Source: Methylobacterium terrae (GTDB lineage: Bacteria; Pseudomonadota; Alphaproteobacteria; Rhizobiales; Beijerinckiaceae). From it: a DNA stretch of 64,000 nucleotides. The translations under genes were made by a program, and so were the position numbers. The stretch covers positions 5,584,001 to 5,648,000 of the forward strand of contig NZ_CP029553.1 of the NCBI RefSeq assembly GCF_003173755.1. Reading direction: 5' to 3'. Below the pieces are notes generated by a model, which made no database searches, was not told where the DNA came from, and saw nothing but the letters and a program-made list of their open reading frames with translations. Each line of letters begins with the position of its first letter. Position 1 is the first letter of the stretch. This document shows, one piece after another, positions 1 to 7,296 of the stretch.

Positions 1-465
1 AGGTGTCCACCACCGTCGCCAGCGCCTCGCGGGTGTGGTCGTCGACGACGTTCAGGACGCGGAAGCGCCGCCCGTCGGCGAGCGCGTCGCTGACGAAGTC
101 CAATGACCAGCGCTGGTTGGCCTCCTGTGGGATCACCATCGGTGCTCTGGTCCCAAGTGCTCGCTTGCGTCCGCCGCGACGGCGCACGGTGAGCTTCTCC
201 TCTCGATAGAGCCGGTAGACCTTCTTCAGGTTCACGCACGCCCCCTCCCGTTTGAGCAACATCGCCAGCCGCCGGTAGCCGAACCGGCGGCGCTCGCCCG
301 CATGGTGGCGCAGCCGAGCTCGTAGCGCGTCATCGGTGCCGGGCCTGCGCTCATATTGGAAAGCCGAGCGGTCTACCCCGAGAAGCCCGCACGCACGCCG
401 TTCCGAGAAGCCGTGATGTTTGATCACGGCTTCGACAGCAGCAAACCGTGCGGCGGGCGTGGTCA
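1..465 (-). CDS. IS3-family transposase OrfB, partial (-1 frameshift product)
   Basis: The minus strand from 465 to 1 is open in the -1 frame relative to OrfA and has no ATG of its own near the start. That fits expression by frameshifting at 466-472. It reads LTTPAARFAAVEAVIKHHGF, then the HTH_21-type segment with RRFGYRRLAMLLKREG, then the start of the rve integrase core. The first catalytic Asp is in RWSLDFVSDALADG. The second Asp and the Glu are beyond the window edge. No internal stop or frame loss is visible, so nothing here shows that the IS is dead. Confidence 0.85.
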
Positions 466-726
466 GTTTTTTGCCAGCAAATCCTTCAGGGCCGCGTTGT
501 CGAGCACGGCCTCGGCCAGCAGCTTCTTCAGCCGCCGGTTCTCATCCTCCAGGGTGCGCAGTCGCGCTGCCTCGGACACCTTCAGACCGCCGTACTTGGC
601 TTTCCAGTTGTACAGTGTCGCATCGCTGATCCCGTGCTTCCGGCACAGATCGGCGGTCTTCACGCCCGCGTCATGCTCGCGGAGCACCGCGATGATTTGC
701 TCCTCGCAAAACCGGCTCTTGCGCAT
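463..726 (-). CDS. IS3-family transposase OrfA
   Basis: This 87-residue protein binds the IS ends. It begins MRKSRFCEEQIIAVLREH, has an N-terminal helix-turn-helix (DLCRKHGISDATLYNWKAKY at about residues 28-47) and ends in a leucine-zipper-like helix (LRTLEDENRRLKKLLAEAVL). The ATG at 726 is preferred over the upstream in-frame start at 753 because IS407-type OrfA proteins begin MRKS or MKKS. The last codons contain AAAAAAC (466-472 on the minus strand). This is the canonical A_AAA_AAC slippery heptamer, and a -1 slip there enters OrfB, so the active transposase should be an OrfAB fusion. Confidence 0.88.
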   Translation of the reverse strand: MRKSRFCEEQIIAVLREHDAGVKTADLCRKHGISDATLYNWKAKYGGLKVSEAARLRTLEDENRRLKKLLAEAVLDNAALKDLLAKN

Positions 727-801
727 GGTCCATCTCCATCCCGATGGACCCAACTTACGGATGGCAGGAAATCAGGGGAGCAGGTCATATGGTCTCCGGG
801 A

Positions 802-1059
802 TTAGTGGGTGGCGGCGCGGCGAGTGGCATGAGCCGCCGCCCACGCGGTCTTGAGCCCGTGCGCCATCGCGGTGCGCCAGCAGCCGTGAGCGAGGCAGCC
901 GTTCAGGACGGCCCGGGCGTGATGGACGGCGAAGGCCATGATTGCCCGGCGATCGAAGCCGCCCGCCGCCGTCCAGAGCCCGGCCTTGGTGCCGCTCGCG
1001 GCCCGCAGAGCCTTCACCCTGGTGGTTTGGACGCTCTCTAGGTAGCCGCGCCACGCCAC
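802..1059 (-). CDS. Small conserved-type hypothetical protein
   Basis: This is an 85-residue basic, Ala/His/Arg-rich protein with no signal peptide or membrane segment. It carries FDRRAIMAFAVHHAR followed about 25 residues later by LKTAWAAAHA. That spacing (F-x-R-x-AIM-x2-A, then L-x-x-AW-x2-A) resembles a small uncharacterised family often seen on methylobacterial mobile elements; this is from memory and was not searched. It lies immediately beside the IS end and may be the IS neighbour or its target. The function is unknown. The competing plus-strand frames here are longer but look like GC-rich shadows. Confidence 0.5.
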   Translation of the reverse strand: MAWRGYLESVQTTRVKALRAASGTKAGLWTAAGGFDRRAIMAFAVHHARAVLNGCLAHGCWRTAMAHGLKTAWAAAHATRRAATH

Positions 1060-1175
1060 TGCCGGCCCGCGCTCGGCCTGAAGCTCGCAGCGAACTGCCG
1101 GCTAGTGGAGCAGGAGGCATCGAAAAGTGCTGTTAGGGCGTTGAGGGGCTTCCCTCACAGCGGTGGGATCGCTCC

Positions 1176-1406
1176 ATGACGACAGAGCAGATGCGCCTCA
1201 TGACCCACCTCGATCACGTCGGAGGCTGGATCACGCTCTACGAGCTATCCGGGGCCACTCCCCTCGCTCAGGATGACGACCTCTTCGTCCCCAGCGTCGT
1301 CGCGCGAGGATGGGCCGACCATGATCCTGTCGGCGCCGCGGTTCGCATCACGAATGAGGGCCGCAGCGCGCTGGAGGACAGTGTTTTCCCGCAGCGTCGG
1401 CGATGA
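1176..1406 (+). CDS. Small hypothetical protein, possibly winged-helix
   Basis: This 76-residue acidic protein starts MTTEQMRLMTHLDHVGGWIT and has a segment of the kind seen in short winged-helix proteins (VVARGWADHDPVGAAVRITN followed by EGRSALED). That resemblance is weak and the function is unknown. It is convergent with the coiled-coil gene that ends at 1413, only six bases away. The start at 1176 has a weak Shine-Dalgarno sequence. Confidence 0.5.
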   Translation: MTTEQMRLMTHLDHVGGWITLYELSGATPLAQDDDLFVPSVVARGWADHDPVGAAVRITNEGRSALEDSVFPQRRR

Positions 1407-1412
1407 GGAGCT

Positions 1413-1631
1413 TCAGACCCGCTCGCTCTGCTGCGGCGGGCTTCCTTGTGGGCGCCCTGCAGCGTGCTCAGCCTCGACGGCGGCAAGGCGGGCCTGAAGC
1501 TCCTTGATCGTGGCGTGCAGCTCACCGGCATCAACAGCCAGCTCCACGCACTGCTCCTGCGCGTCAGCCAGTGCGAGGCGCAGCTCGGCGTTCTCGACAG
1601 CGAGTGCGAGCAGATCAGTCTCAGTGCTCAT
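1413..1631 (-). CDS. Short coiled-coil hypothetical protein
   Basis: This 72-residue protein is almost entirely one amphipathic helix. A leucine heptad pattern runs through LLALAVENAELRLALADAQE and LHATIKELQARLAAVEAEHA, followed by a charged Gln/Pro/Ser tail. Such short coiled coils on mobile elements often act as oligomerisation or scaffold factors, but nothing here points to a specific role. It is convergent with the gene ending at 1406. No transmembrane segment is present. Confidence 0.5.
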   Translation of the reverse strand: MSTETDLLALAVENAELRLALADAQEQCVELAVDAGELHATIKELQARLAAVEAEHAAGRPQGSPPQQSERV

Positions 1632-2173
1632 TCGTGATTCAGGCCAAGCCGCATCGCGGAAGGGAGCGGCAGCTACAGCAGGTCAGGACGCAGCCGCCGC
1701 TCTCGCCGGCTTGGGGAGGCCCCTGTCCGGCTCGCTGGCAAGGTCGGCTAACGCAGTTAACGAAACGTGGACAGGGGGCCGTTGCCGAACCGGCTGCTGC
1801 CATAATCCATCACGGTCCCGTGAACCGGCGAGGAGTTCAAGAAGTTAACGCACGCTAACCGAGCTCCGGGTCAGATGTCGAACGCCAGCGCCAACCTCAC
1901 GAACGCCAATGTGCCGACAAGAAGCTTCGGCAGCGAACACGACCCGGTCCTCGACGGCATTACCCGTGGGCTCGAGACGCTGTTCCCGCCCGTCTACCAA
2001 CTCGGGGGCGTAGACCTTAGATTGGAGTTGGTGCGGGACGACCTCACGAGCGACATCGCTCAGCGTTCGGACCTCAGCTGCTGAGCCTGCGCTGTCCAGC
2101 ATCCCAACGCAGGACAATCACGCACGACCTTGTTGCCCTATATACAGTTGCGCATGGGCAATGAGGGCACGCT
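1632..2173. other. Gene-poor stretch, no convincing CDS
   Basis: Two overlapping weak reading frames occur (1875-2084 plus, 69 residues; 1845-2117 minus, 90 residues). Neither has a recognisable motif or a good ribosome site, so neither is called. GTTAACG occurs twice, near 1750 and 1843, in the AT-richer part. A TATATA element near 2140 could serve as a -10 box for the small gene at 2174, but no matching -35 box is clear. Confidence 0.4.
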
Positions 2174-2407
2174 ATGAACTTCCCCGACGCATCATCCGAA
2201 GCCGCACCGCTGGTAGCCGCCTTAGCTGAGGAGCTGGCCTTCGCCCTGACTGCCGACCTCATGGCCGAGCAGTATCGCCGGCCGAGCCCAGCCCTCGACA
2301 GGATCGCGGCAGCGAAGGCCTTCCTCGAACGGCAGCGACACCCTGTCGGCCCGACCGTGCTGGAGGTGGTGGAAATCGCCACTGCGCAGGGCGGGCTGCC
2401 GAGCTAG
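2174..2407 (+). CDS. Small hypothetical protein
   Basis: This 77-residue, Ala/Glu-rich, mostly helical protein starts MNFPDASSEAAPLVAALAEE and ends EVVEIATAQGGLPS. It is convergent with the histidine kinase gene, with 21 bases between the two stops. TATATA lies about 30 bases upstream and may be its -10 box. No domain is recognised and no role can be suggested from context. Confidence 0.5.
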   Translation: MNFPDASSEAAPLVAALAEELAFALTADLMAEQYRRPSPALDRIAAAKAFLERQRHPVGPTVLEVVEIATAQGGLPS

Positions 2408-2428
2408 TGCCAGCAGCCCAACACTCTA

Positions 2429-5068
2429 TCACTCTGACACCGCAGCAACCTCAACTTGGCGGTTGTCGAGCTTTCGCAACTCGGTGGCGATGTCCTGCAA
2501 GCTGGCGTTGCCTTTGCGCAGAACTTGATTCGCCTCGGACAAGCGGTCGCGTTCTGCGGCAGTGACATCGCGGGCGCTGAGCACCACCACGGGAACTTCG
2601 GCGCAGCCGGGCGTGACACGCAACTGGTCGAGGAACGAGAACCCGTCCATCACCGGCATGGTCAGGTCGAGGAGCACAAGCCGGGGCACACCGTGCCGGA
2701 CTTGGTTAAGCGCCTCGCATCCATTCCCGGCTTCGCGAACGGTCCAGCCGTTGCGCTCTAGAACCGTCCGGAGGCGGTGGCGCATGTCGGCATCATCGTC
2801 GACCACGAGCACGTCGCCGTCCGCGGCTCGAAACTGGTCCAGGATCGTCCGGAGGCGTGTCCAGTCCACCGGTTTCGGCACAGCCTCGACTGCTCCGAGG
2901 GACGCACTGAGCGCCGCATCGGCAACGAAGCTGACCATCACCACGGGGATGCCGGCGGTCTCCTGGTCAGCTTTCAGGGCGGCAAGCACCGACCAACCAT
3001 CCATCTCCGGCATCATCACGTCGAGCAGGATCGCCCGCGGCCGAAGCGACCGTGCAAGGCCGAGCCCTGTGTGCCCGTCTCCAGCTGTGCGGACGGCGAA
3101 GGACTGGCGTTCGAGGAACCGGGCCATCAGCTCGCGCTGACTGGCCTCGTCGTCGATCACGAGCACAAGGTCGCCTGACGTGACCCGGTTCTCGGAAGCC
3201 GCTGACTCCGCCTCGCTGGTTTGCTCCGGGGCCACCGCCGGAACTCGAAGGGTGAAGCTCGTGCCTTGACCCTCCACGCTCTCCACCGTGATGTCACCGC
3301 CGAGTAGCTGCGCGAAGGCGCGGCTCAGCGCCAGTCCAAGGCCAGTCCCACCGTAGTTGCGCGTGGTGCTCTCATCGGCCTGGGTGAAGCGTTGGAACAG
3401 GCGCCCGACCTGCTCCGGACTCATGCCAATGCCGGTATCCTGGACAGTGAACCGGAGCCACTCCCCGCTGGCGTCAGCCTCACGGCCGGCCCGCAGGGTG
3501 ATGGTCCCACCCTCGGTGAACTTCGCCGCATTCGATAGCAGGTTGAACAGGCATTGGCGCAGCTTCACTGCGTCCGTACGCGCTTGGCCGATGTCGCCAG
3601 CCACGTCGAGCACCAGGACGTTGCCCTTCTTACCCACCAGGGCGTCGACGGTGGCCGCGGCATCGGTGACGAAAGTAGCAACGTCTACATCCTCTGGATA
3701 GATTTCCATCTTCTCCGCCTCGACCTTCGATAGATCGAGCACGTCGTTAATCAAGCCAAGCAGATGCTGTGCATTCGATTTGATCTTCCCGAGATCTTTT
3801 AGGAGGCTGTCCTGCCCGAGTTCTTCGGCCTCCTCCTCCAGCATCTCCGAGTAGCCAATGACCGCCGAGAGCGGCGTGCGTAGTTCATGGCTCATGTTGG
3901 CGAGGAAGCGGCTCTTGGCGCGGCTGTGCTCCTCGGCCGAATCGCGCGCCTCCTTCAGGGCTTGCTCATGTACGTGGCGCTCGGTGACGTCTACGTGCAC
4001 TCCGACCCATTCCCGGATCGCCTCATCGGCATCACGCACGGGTACGGCGCGCACGGAATAGTGACGCCATGAGCCCTCCGGCGAACGGACCCGGTGCTCG
4101 ACGACGTAGGGCGTTCCCTTCCGGACGGCCTCGACCCAGACCCGTTGTGTCTCCGCCAGGTCCTCGGGATGGATGGAAGCGGACCAACCGCCGCCCCGAT
4201 ACTCGGCGAAGGCCTGTCCGGAAATCCGCTCCCAGCCAGGCTGCTCCTCGACGAAGTTCCCGGCGGCATCGGTCGTCCACATCACACCGTCCACCGCCTG
4301 CACGGCCGAACGGAATCGCTGCTCGCTGACGTGGAGGCGCCGCTGCACCCGTCGCTGATCGAGCGAGCCAGCCATCATCGCCAGGAACAGGATGACGAAG
4401 GTCACACCCGCCACCGCGAGAGCCAGATTCTGCTGATCGACGCCTAGCGCGGTCACGTGTGCGGCATGGGCGCCGGCATCTTCGGCGGTGAAGGTCGCCG
4501 CAGCCATGCCCGTGTAGTGCATCCCGGCGACCGCCAGACCCATCACGCATGCCGCGGCGAGCTTCTGCCATGGCTTGTTCTGGCGGAATGTCAGCCAGAG
4601 GGCGGCGGTCGCCGCCGTGACCGCGATGGCAACGGAGGCCGCAACGATGGCAGGGTTGTAGGCGAGGTTGCCCGGCACCCGCATCGCGGCCATGCCGGTG
4701 TAGTGCATCGCCGCCACACCGAGGCCCATCAACGGGCCTGCCACCATCAGCGACGGGACGCTGGTTCCCTGGCGCTCGACCCAGGTGAGGGCGGCGGCCG
4801 TCGATCCGATCGCGATGACGAGGGACGAGAGCGTCAGGCCGAGATCGTAGGTGGCGGGCATGCCCATCTCGAAGGCCAGCATGCCGATAAAGTGCATCGA
4901 CCAGATGCCGCCCCCCATGGCGACCGCCGCCCCTGCTCCCCAGACCCAACGCGGCCCTGGATCGGGCCGCCGAACACGCGCCCCAAGGTCGAGCGCGACG
5001 TAAGACGCGAACACCGCGATGATGATGGAGAGCGCGACGAACGCGGGATTGTAGCCGGTATGGACCAT
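2429..5068 (-). CDS. MHYT-domain hybrid sensor histidine kinase with two receiver domains
   Basis: This 879-residue inner-membrane sensor has an N-terminal MHYT sensor (about 1-240) with seven predicted helices. It carries the repeated motifs MHFIGMLAF, MHYTGMAAM and MHYTGMAAA, which in this family are proposed to bind a metal that senses a diatomic gas. A PAS domain follows (about 245-370), then HisKA with the phospho-accepting His in FLANMSHELRTPLSAVIG (about 394). HATPase_c is next, with N (FNLLSNAAKFTEGG), G1 (DTGIGM) and G2 (GGTGLGLALS) boxes. Two receiver domains end the protein, with phospho-Asp in ILLDVMMPEMDG and LVLLDLTMPVMDG. All catalytic residues are present. No separate output regulator is adjacent. 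It sits inside the integrated element and is therefore probable cargo. MVHTGYNPAF is the natural start of the MHYT region. Confidence 0.93.
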   Translation of the reverse strand: MVHTGYNPAFVALSIIIAVFASYVALDLGARVRRPDPGPRWVWGAGAAVAMGGGIWSMHFIGMLAFEMGMPATYDLGLTLSSLVIAIGSTAAALTWVERQGTSVPSLMVAGPLMGLGVAAMHYTGMAAMRVPGNLAYNPAIVAASVAIAVTAATAALWLTFRQNKPWQKLAAACVMGLAVAGMHYTGMAAATFTAEDAGAHAAHVTALGVDQQNLALAVAGVTFVILFLAMMAGSLDQRRVQRRLHVSEQRFRSAVQAVDGVMWTTDAAGNFVEEQPGWERISGQAFAEYRGGGWSASIHPEDLAETQRVWVEAVRKGTPYVVEHRVRSPEGSWRHYSVRAVPVRDADEAIREWVGVHVDVTERHVHEQALKEARDSAEEHSRAKSRFLANMSHELRTPLSAVIGYSEMLEEEAEELGQDSLLKDLGKIKSNAQHLLGLINDVLDLSKVEAEKMEIYPEDVDVATFVTDAAATVDALVGKKGNVLVLDVAGDIGQARTDAVKLRQCLFNLLSNAAKFTEGGTITLRAGREADASGEWLRFTVQDTGIGMSPEQVGRLFQRFTQADESTTRNYGGTGLGLALSRAFAQLLGGDITVESVEGQGTSFTLRVPAVAPEQTSEAESAASENRVTSGDLVLVIDDEASQRELMARFLERQSFAVRTAGDGHTGLGLARSLRPRAILLDVMMPEMDGWSVLAALKADQETAGIPVVMVSFVADAALSASLGAVEAVPKPVDWTRLRTILDQFRAADGDVLVVDDDADMRHRLRTVLERNGWTVREAGNGCEALNQVRHGVPRLVLLDLTMPVMDGFSFLDQLRVTPGCAEVPVVVLSARDVTAAERDRLSEANQVLRKGNASLQDIATELRKLDNRQVEVAAVSE

Positions 5069-5205
5069 GGGACTTCCGGAAAGTTACTGGGGAAGCCATG
5101 CCACAGAAACGCAGCGGTGTTGGGTCAATCGCCTCTTCGTGAACATCATGGCTGGTGTGGCATCCTGACCGGGGAACAGGTCCGGACCCTCTAAGCGGAA
5201 CAGCC

Positions 5206-5847
5206 TCACACCCCCAGGCGCGCACGGCCGAACCGCAACACCGCGACCACCACGTCCTGGCGGCGCGCGGCAGCCTCGAGCGCCATCAGGTCGACGCCGC
5301 AGGCCTCGAACGTGCCGGACACCAGCTCTTCGCGCCGCCGGGCCTCGCCCTCGGCAATGCCGGCTTCCTCGGGGTCGCCGATGACCCGGTACAGGGCCGC
5401 TTCGAGGTCCAAGCCGTCACCACCCTGGCGGCTCCAGATGCCGGGTGCGGCATAGAGGGCGAGCAAGGCATCGAGCACGTCAGCCACCGATGGCGGGGCG
5501 AGGTCCGCGACCGCGGCGGCGCGGTCGTCGGCTGTCTCGGCGAGGCGGTGGACGTGCAGCTCGGTCGCGCCGGCCGGGACGCTGCCGATTGCCAGCAAGG
5601 CCGCGGCGCCAGCCGCGTTGCGGGCTACCGCCAGCACCAGGGCCGCGGCATCCCCTACGAGGTCGCGGGCGGCGCTGGCGGGATAGACGCTGCAAACGTA
5701 GCGGCGCCCGGAGCAGCCCCGCCACGCGGTGAGGTCGCCAGTGGCCCCAGAGCGCAACCGCTCCTCGCGCACCGGCTGCCGGGCGGCACGGCTGGCCTTC
5801 ATGCCATGGACGGCGACGCTCCAGTGAAGGGTACGGCGAGAGGTCAT
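5206..5847 (-). CDS. Hypothetical protein divergent from an XRE regulator
   Basis: This is a 213-residue soluble, Ala-rich protein with a basic N-terminus (MTSRRTLHWSVAVHGMKASR) and a mainly acidic helical C-terminal half. No family was recognised. The start at 5847 is supported by AAAAGGA on the minus strand just upstream. The nearer operator (5863-5881) sits directly before that ribosome site, so the gene is very likely controlled by the divergently transcribed XRE protein at 5928. The arrangement resembles a regulator-plus-partner module such as a toxin-antitoxin or phage control pair, but no toxin signature is visible. Confidence 0.65.
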   Translation of the reverse strand: MTSRRTLHWSVAVHGMKASRAARQPVREERLRSGATGDLTAWRGCSGRRYVCSVYPASAARDLVGDAAALVLAVARNAAGAAALLAIGSVPAGATELHVHRLAETADDRAAAVADLAPPSVADVLDALLALYAAPGIWSRQGGDGLDLEAALYRVIGDPEEAGIAEGEARRREELVSGTFEACGVDLMALEAAARRQDVVVAVLRFGRARLGV

Positions 5848-5862
5848 CGAGGCGTCCTTTTC

Positions 5863-5924
5863 ATCAACATTTTATGTTGATATGAGTACGTACGGCCGAT
5901 AGGGCCGTCAACAGAAAATGTTGA
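5863..5924. promoter_or_regulatory. Two matched operators, TCAACA-N5-TGTTGA
   Basis: The 80-bp gap between the divergent genes contains two copies of the same dyad. The first is at 5864-5880, extended to 8-bp arms (ATCAACAT and ATGTTGAT) at 5863-5881. The second is at 5908-5924. Their centres are 44 bp apart, about four helical turns, so both would face the same side of the DNA. The first abuts the ribosome site of the minus-strand gene. The second ends 3 bp before the ATG of the XRE gene. This is the layout expected for autoregulation by a dimeric XRE repressor. Confidence 0.8.
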
Positions 5925-5927
5925 TAG

Positions 5928-6182
5928 ATGATGAATGCCGCTCAGTGCCGGGCCGCCCGGGCCCTCCTCAACTGGACACAGCCGCAGCTCGCGGAGGCCG
6001 CTGGTGTCGGCCTGTCCACCGTGGTCGATTTCGAGAAGGGGCGCCGCGCCGTCTCGTCGGAAGGCGTAGAGAAGTTGGCGACTGCCCTCGAAGCTGCCGG
6101 CGTGTCGCTTATAGCCGAGGGCAGCACCAGCACGGGCGGCGGCCCTGGCGTGCGCCTTCGGGACCGTGAGGAGGGAGTATAA
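5928..6182 (+). CDS. XRE-family transcriptional regulator
   Basis: This 84-residue single-domain DNA-binding protein has a classic helix-turn-helix at about residues 5-60: RALLNWTQPQLAEAAGVGLS, then TVVDFEKGRRAVS, then EKLATALEAAG. The C-terminal 20 residues are a Gly-rich tail. Two ATG codons in tandem open the frame. There is no Shine-Dalgarno sequence because the second operator lies immediately upstream, so the mRNA may be leaderless or nearly so. It most likely represses itself and the divergent 213-residue gene through the sites at 5863-5924. Confidence 0.85.
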   Translation: MMNAAQCRAARALLNWTQPQLAEAAGVGLSTVVDFEKGRRAVSSEGVEKLATALEAAGVSLIAEGSTSTGGGPGVRLRDREEGV

Positions 6183-6405
6183 CTGTCGAAGTTCTGGTTA
6201 GAACCGAGATCTTGGTGGACACGCTCAACCTCAAGAGCGTGCGTGTCCTGCTCATCTAGTGAACAGAGCTACGCCGCTTGACGAACAGCAAGCCCGGCAT
6301 GTGGTTCCTGATGTATTCGCAAATAAAATGTATAACAATGTATTTAGTGCGCCTTCAGAACTCTAATCAAAGAAACATATTTTATGACAATATTATATTG
6401 ATGAG
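6183..6405. other. Transition into AT-rich DNA
   Basis: Base composition drops sharply from about 6270 and stays AT-rich to about 6780. No protein longer than a shadow frame is convincing here. The stretch is downstream of both flanking genes (XRE on plus, RHH on minus), so terminator function is plausible, but no hairpin with a T run was found. Confidence 0.4.
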
Positions 6406-6609
6406 TTATTGCTTCAAACTCCTTAAGTATCGTTCTATGGCGATAGCGATAGCATCACTTCGAGATATGCCATTTTGTATTGCGAAAAGTTCTATACCCT
6501 TCAACAAGTCTCGATAGATCAACGTCTTTATTTTCACGTTTCCTGCGGCCGGAATTCCCTTTTTATCTTTTAGGCGCGGCTTTTTATCGCCTTTGTCTTC
6601 GTTGCTCAT
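6406..6609 (-). CDS. Ribbon-helix-helix-type small DNA-binding protein
   Basis: This 67-residue, strongly basic protein has a Lys/Asp-rich N-terminus (MSNEDKGDKKPRLKDKKG). Its second half fits a MetJ/Arc fold: strand NVKIKTLIYRDLLKGIELFA and helices NGISRSDAIAIAIERYLRSL. Proteins of this size and pattern are usually plasmid or phage copy-control, partition or antitoxin repressors. Codons are AT-rich and unlike all other genes in the window, which points to separate acquisition. No partner toxin is adjacent. The start at 6609 is followed upstream by AT-rich DNA that would suit a promoter. Confidence 0.7.
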   Translation of the reverse strand: MSNEDKGDKKPRLKDKKGIPAAGNVKIKTLIYRDLLKGIELFAIQNGISRSDAIAIAIERYLRSLKQ

Positions 6610-7073
6610 GACACACCATAATAGAATTGTGGTCCAAATCCGATGTTAATCACAAATATAATCGGTAGAAAGATTTTTATTTTTTATATCATAGGGAACG
6701 AATTCGATGGAAAGCACATAATGATATTGGATATTTTTACTTGTACGATTCGTACTTAGGATCGTTGCGACAGATCAATGCGGCTTGATCGCGCGATGAG
6801 CCCCGCATGCAAATCGCGCTGGCCTACTGCCCACTCGACCAGACGGGCGGTGCTACAGACGGAGAGACTAGACACCGGGCCGAAGGTCCCTTAGACCTTC
6901 CACCAAGGGGCACTGAGCCCTTGGTGGATGAGCGCATTGATCAGCCGCGCGCTCAATGACCGGACTACCGCACGCTGAACGGCCGGGGTCGCCCGTGTCG
7001 CAGCACGTCGCATCGCATTGGCGGCACCCCGAACAACTGACGCGCTTCAGGCGCATCAGCGGAGCCATATGCG
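6610..7073. other. Intergenic region, AT-rich then hairpin-bearing
   Basis: Positions 6610-6770 are AT-rich and probably hold the promoter of the ribbon-helix-helix gene. Positions 6780-7073 return to normal GC and carry two adjacent hairpins listed separately. The longest reading frame here (6868-7290, minus) has a Pro/Gly/Arg-rich composition with no domain and is rejected. Confidence 0.5.
6882..6927. repeat. Two adjacent perfect hairpins
   Basis: The first hairpin has 7-bp arms GAAGGTC (6882-6888) and GACCTTC (6894-6900). The second has 10-bp arms CCACCAAGGG (6900-6909) and CCCTTGGTGG (6918-6927), so they share base 6900. There is no T run on either strand. The position, about 370 bases past the tape measure stop, could mark a factor-dependent terminator of the tail operon or a recombination site of the element. 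Which of these is not clear from sequence. Confidence 0.55.
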
Positions 7074-7253
7074 ATGACGACCACCTCTGCTCAGAACAGT
7101 GACCGTGAACACGCCATTCTCTCGGCGGTGACTGCGGCCTTCGTCTACTCGGACCACCTCTTGGGTAAGGCCAGAATCGGCGGCCTCTCAGATAACGAAG
7201 CGCGCCGCCTGCTGGCGGAGGCCCGGAAGGCTCGGGCGCGCCTCGCAGGCTGA
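7074..7253 (+). CDS. Small hypothetical protein (59 residues)
   Basis: The reading frame gives MTTTSAQNSDREHAILSAVT and ends RRLLAEARKARARLAG, a helical Ala/Arg-rich protein with the codon usage of a real gene. It converges with the tape measure gene, with 43 bases between the stops. No domain is recognised. It may be phage-derived. Confidence 0.5.
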   Translation: MTTTSAQNSDREHAILSAVTAAFVYSDHLLGKARIGGLSDNEARRLLAEARKARARLAG

Positions 7254-7296
7254 GGTCCAAGCCGCGATGGAACGGCCCTTGGCCCCCCATCGCGGC

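Larger units (their letters stand above)
1..787 (-). mobile_element. IS3-family insertion sequence, IS407-like, left part outside window
   Basis: Two overlapping minus-strand frames encode a short helix-turn-helix OrfA and a DDE integrase OrfB, the standard IS3 layout. The minus strand reads TGACCTGCTCCCCTGA from position 787 inward. It begins with the TG expected of an IS3 terminal inverted repeat, so the outer end is placed there by inference. The other end and most of OrfB lie left of position 1, so target-site duplication cannot be checked here. The IS lies inside the integrated element that ends at the tRNA-Pro remnant near 20,775. Confidence 0.85.

Noticed and set aside
1845..2117. Two overlapping small frames on opposite strands
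   Set aside because: Neither has a domain, a clear ribosome site or supporting context.
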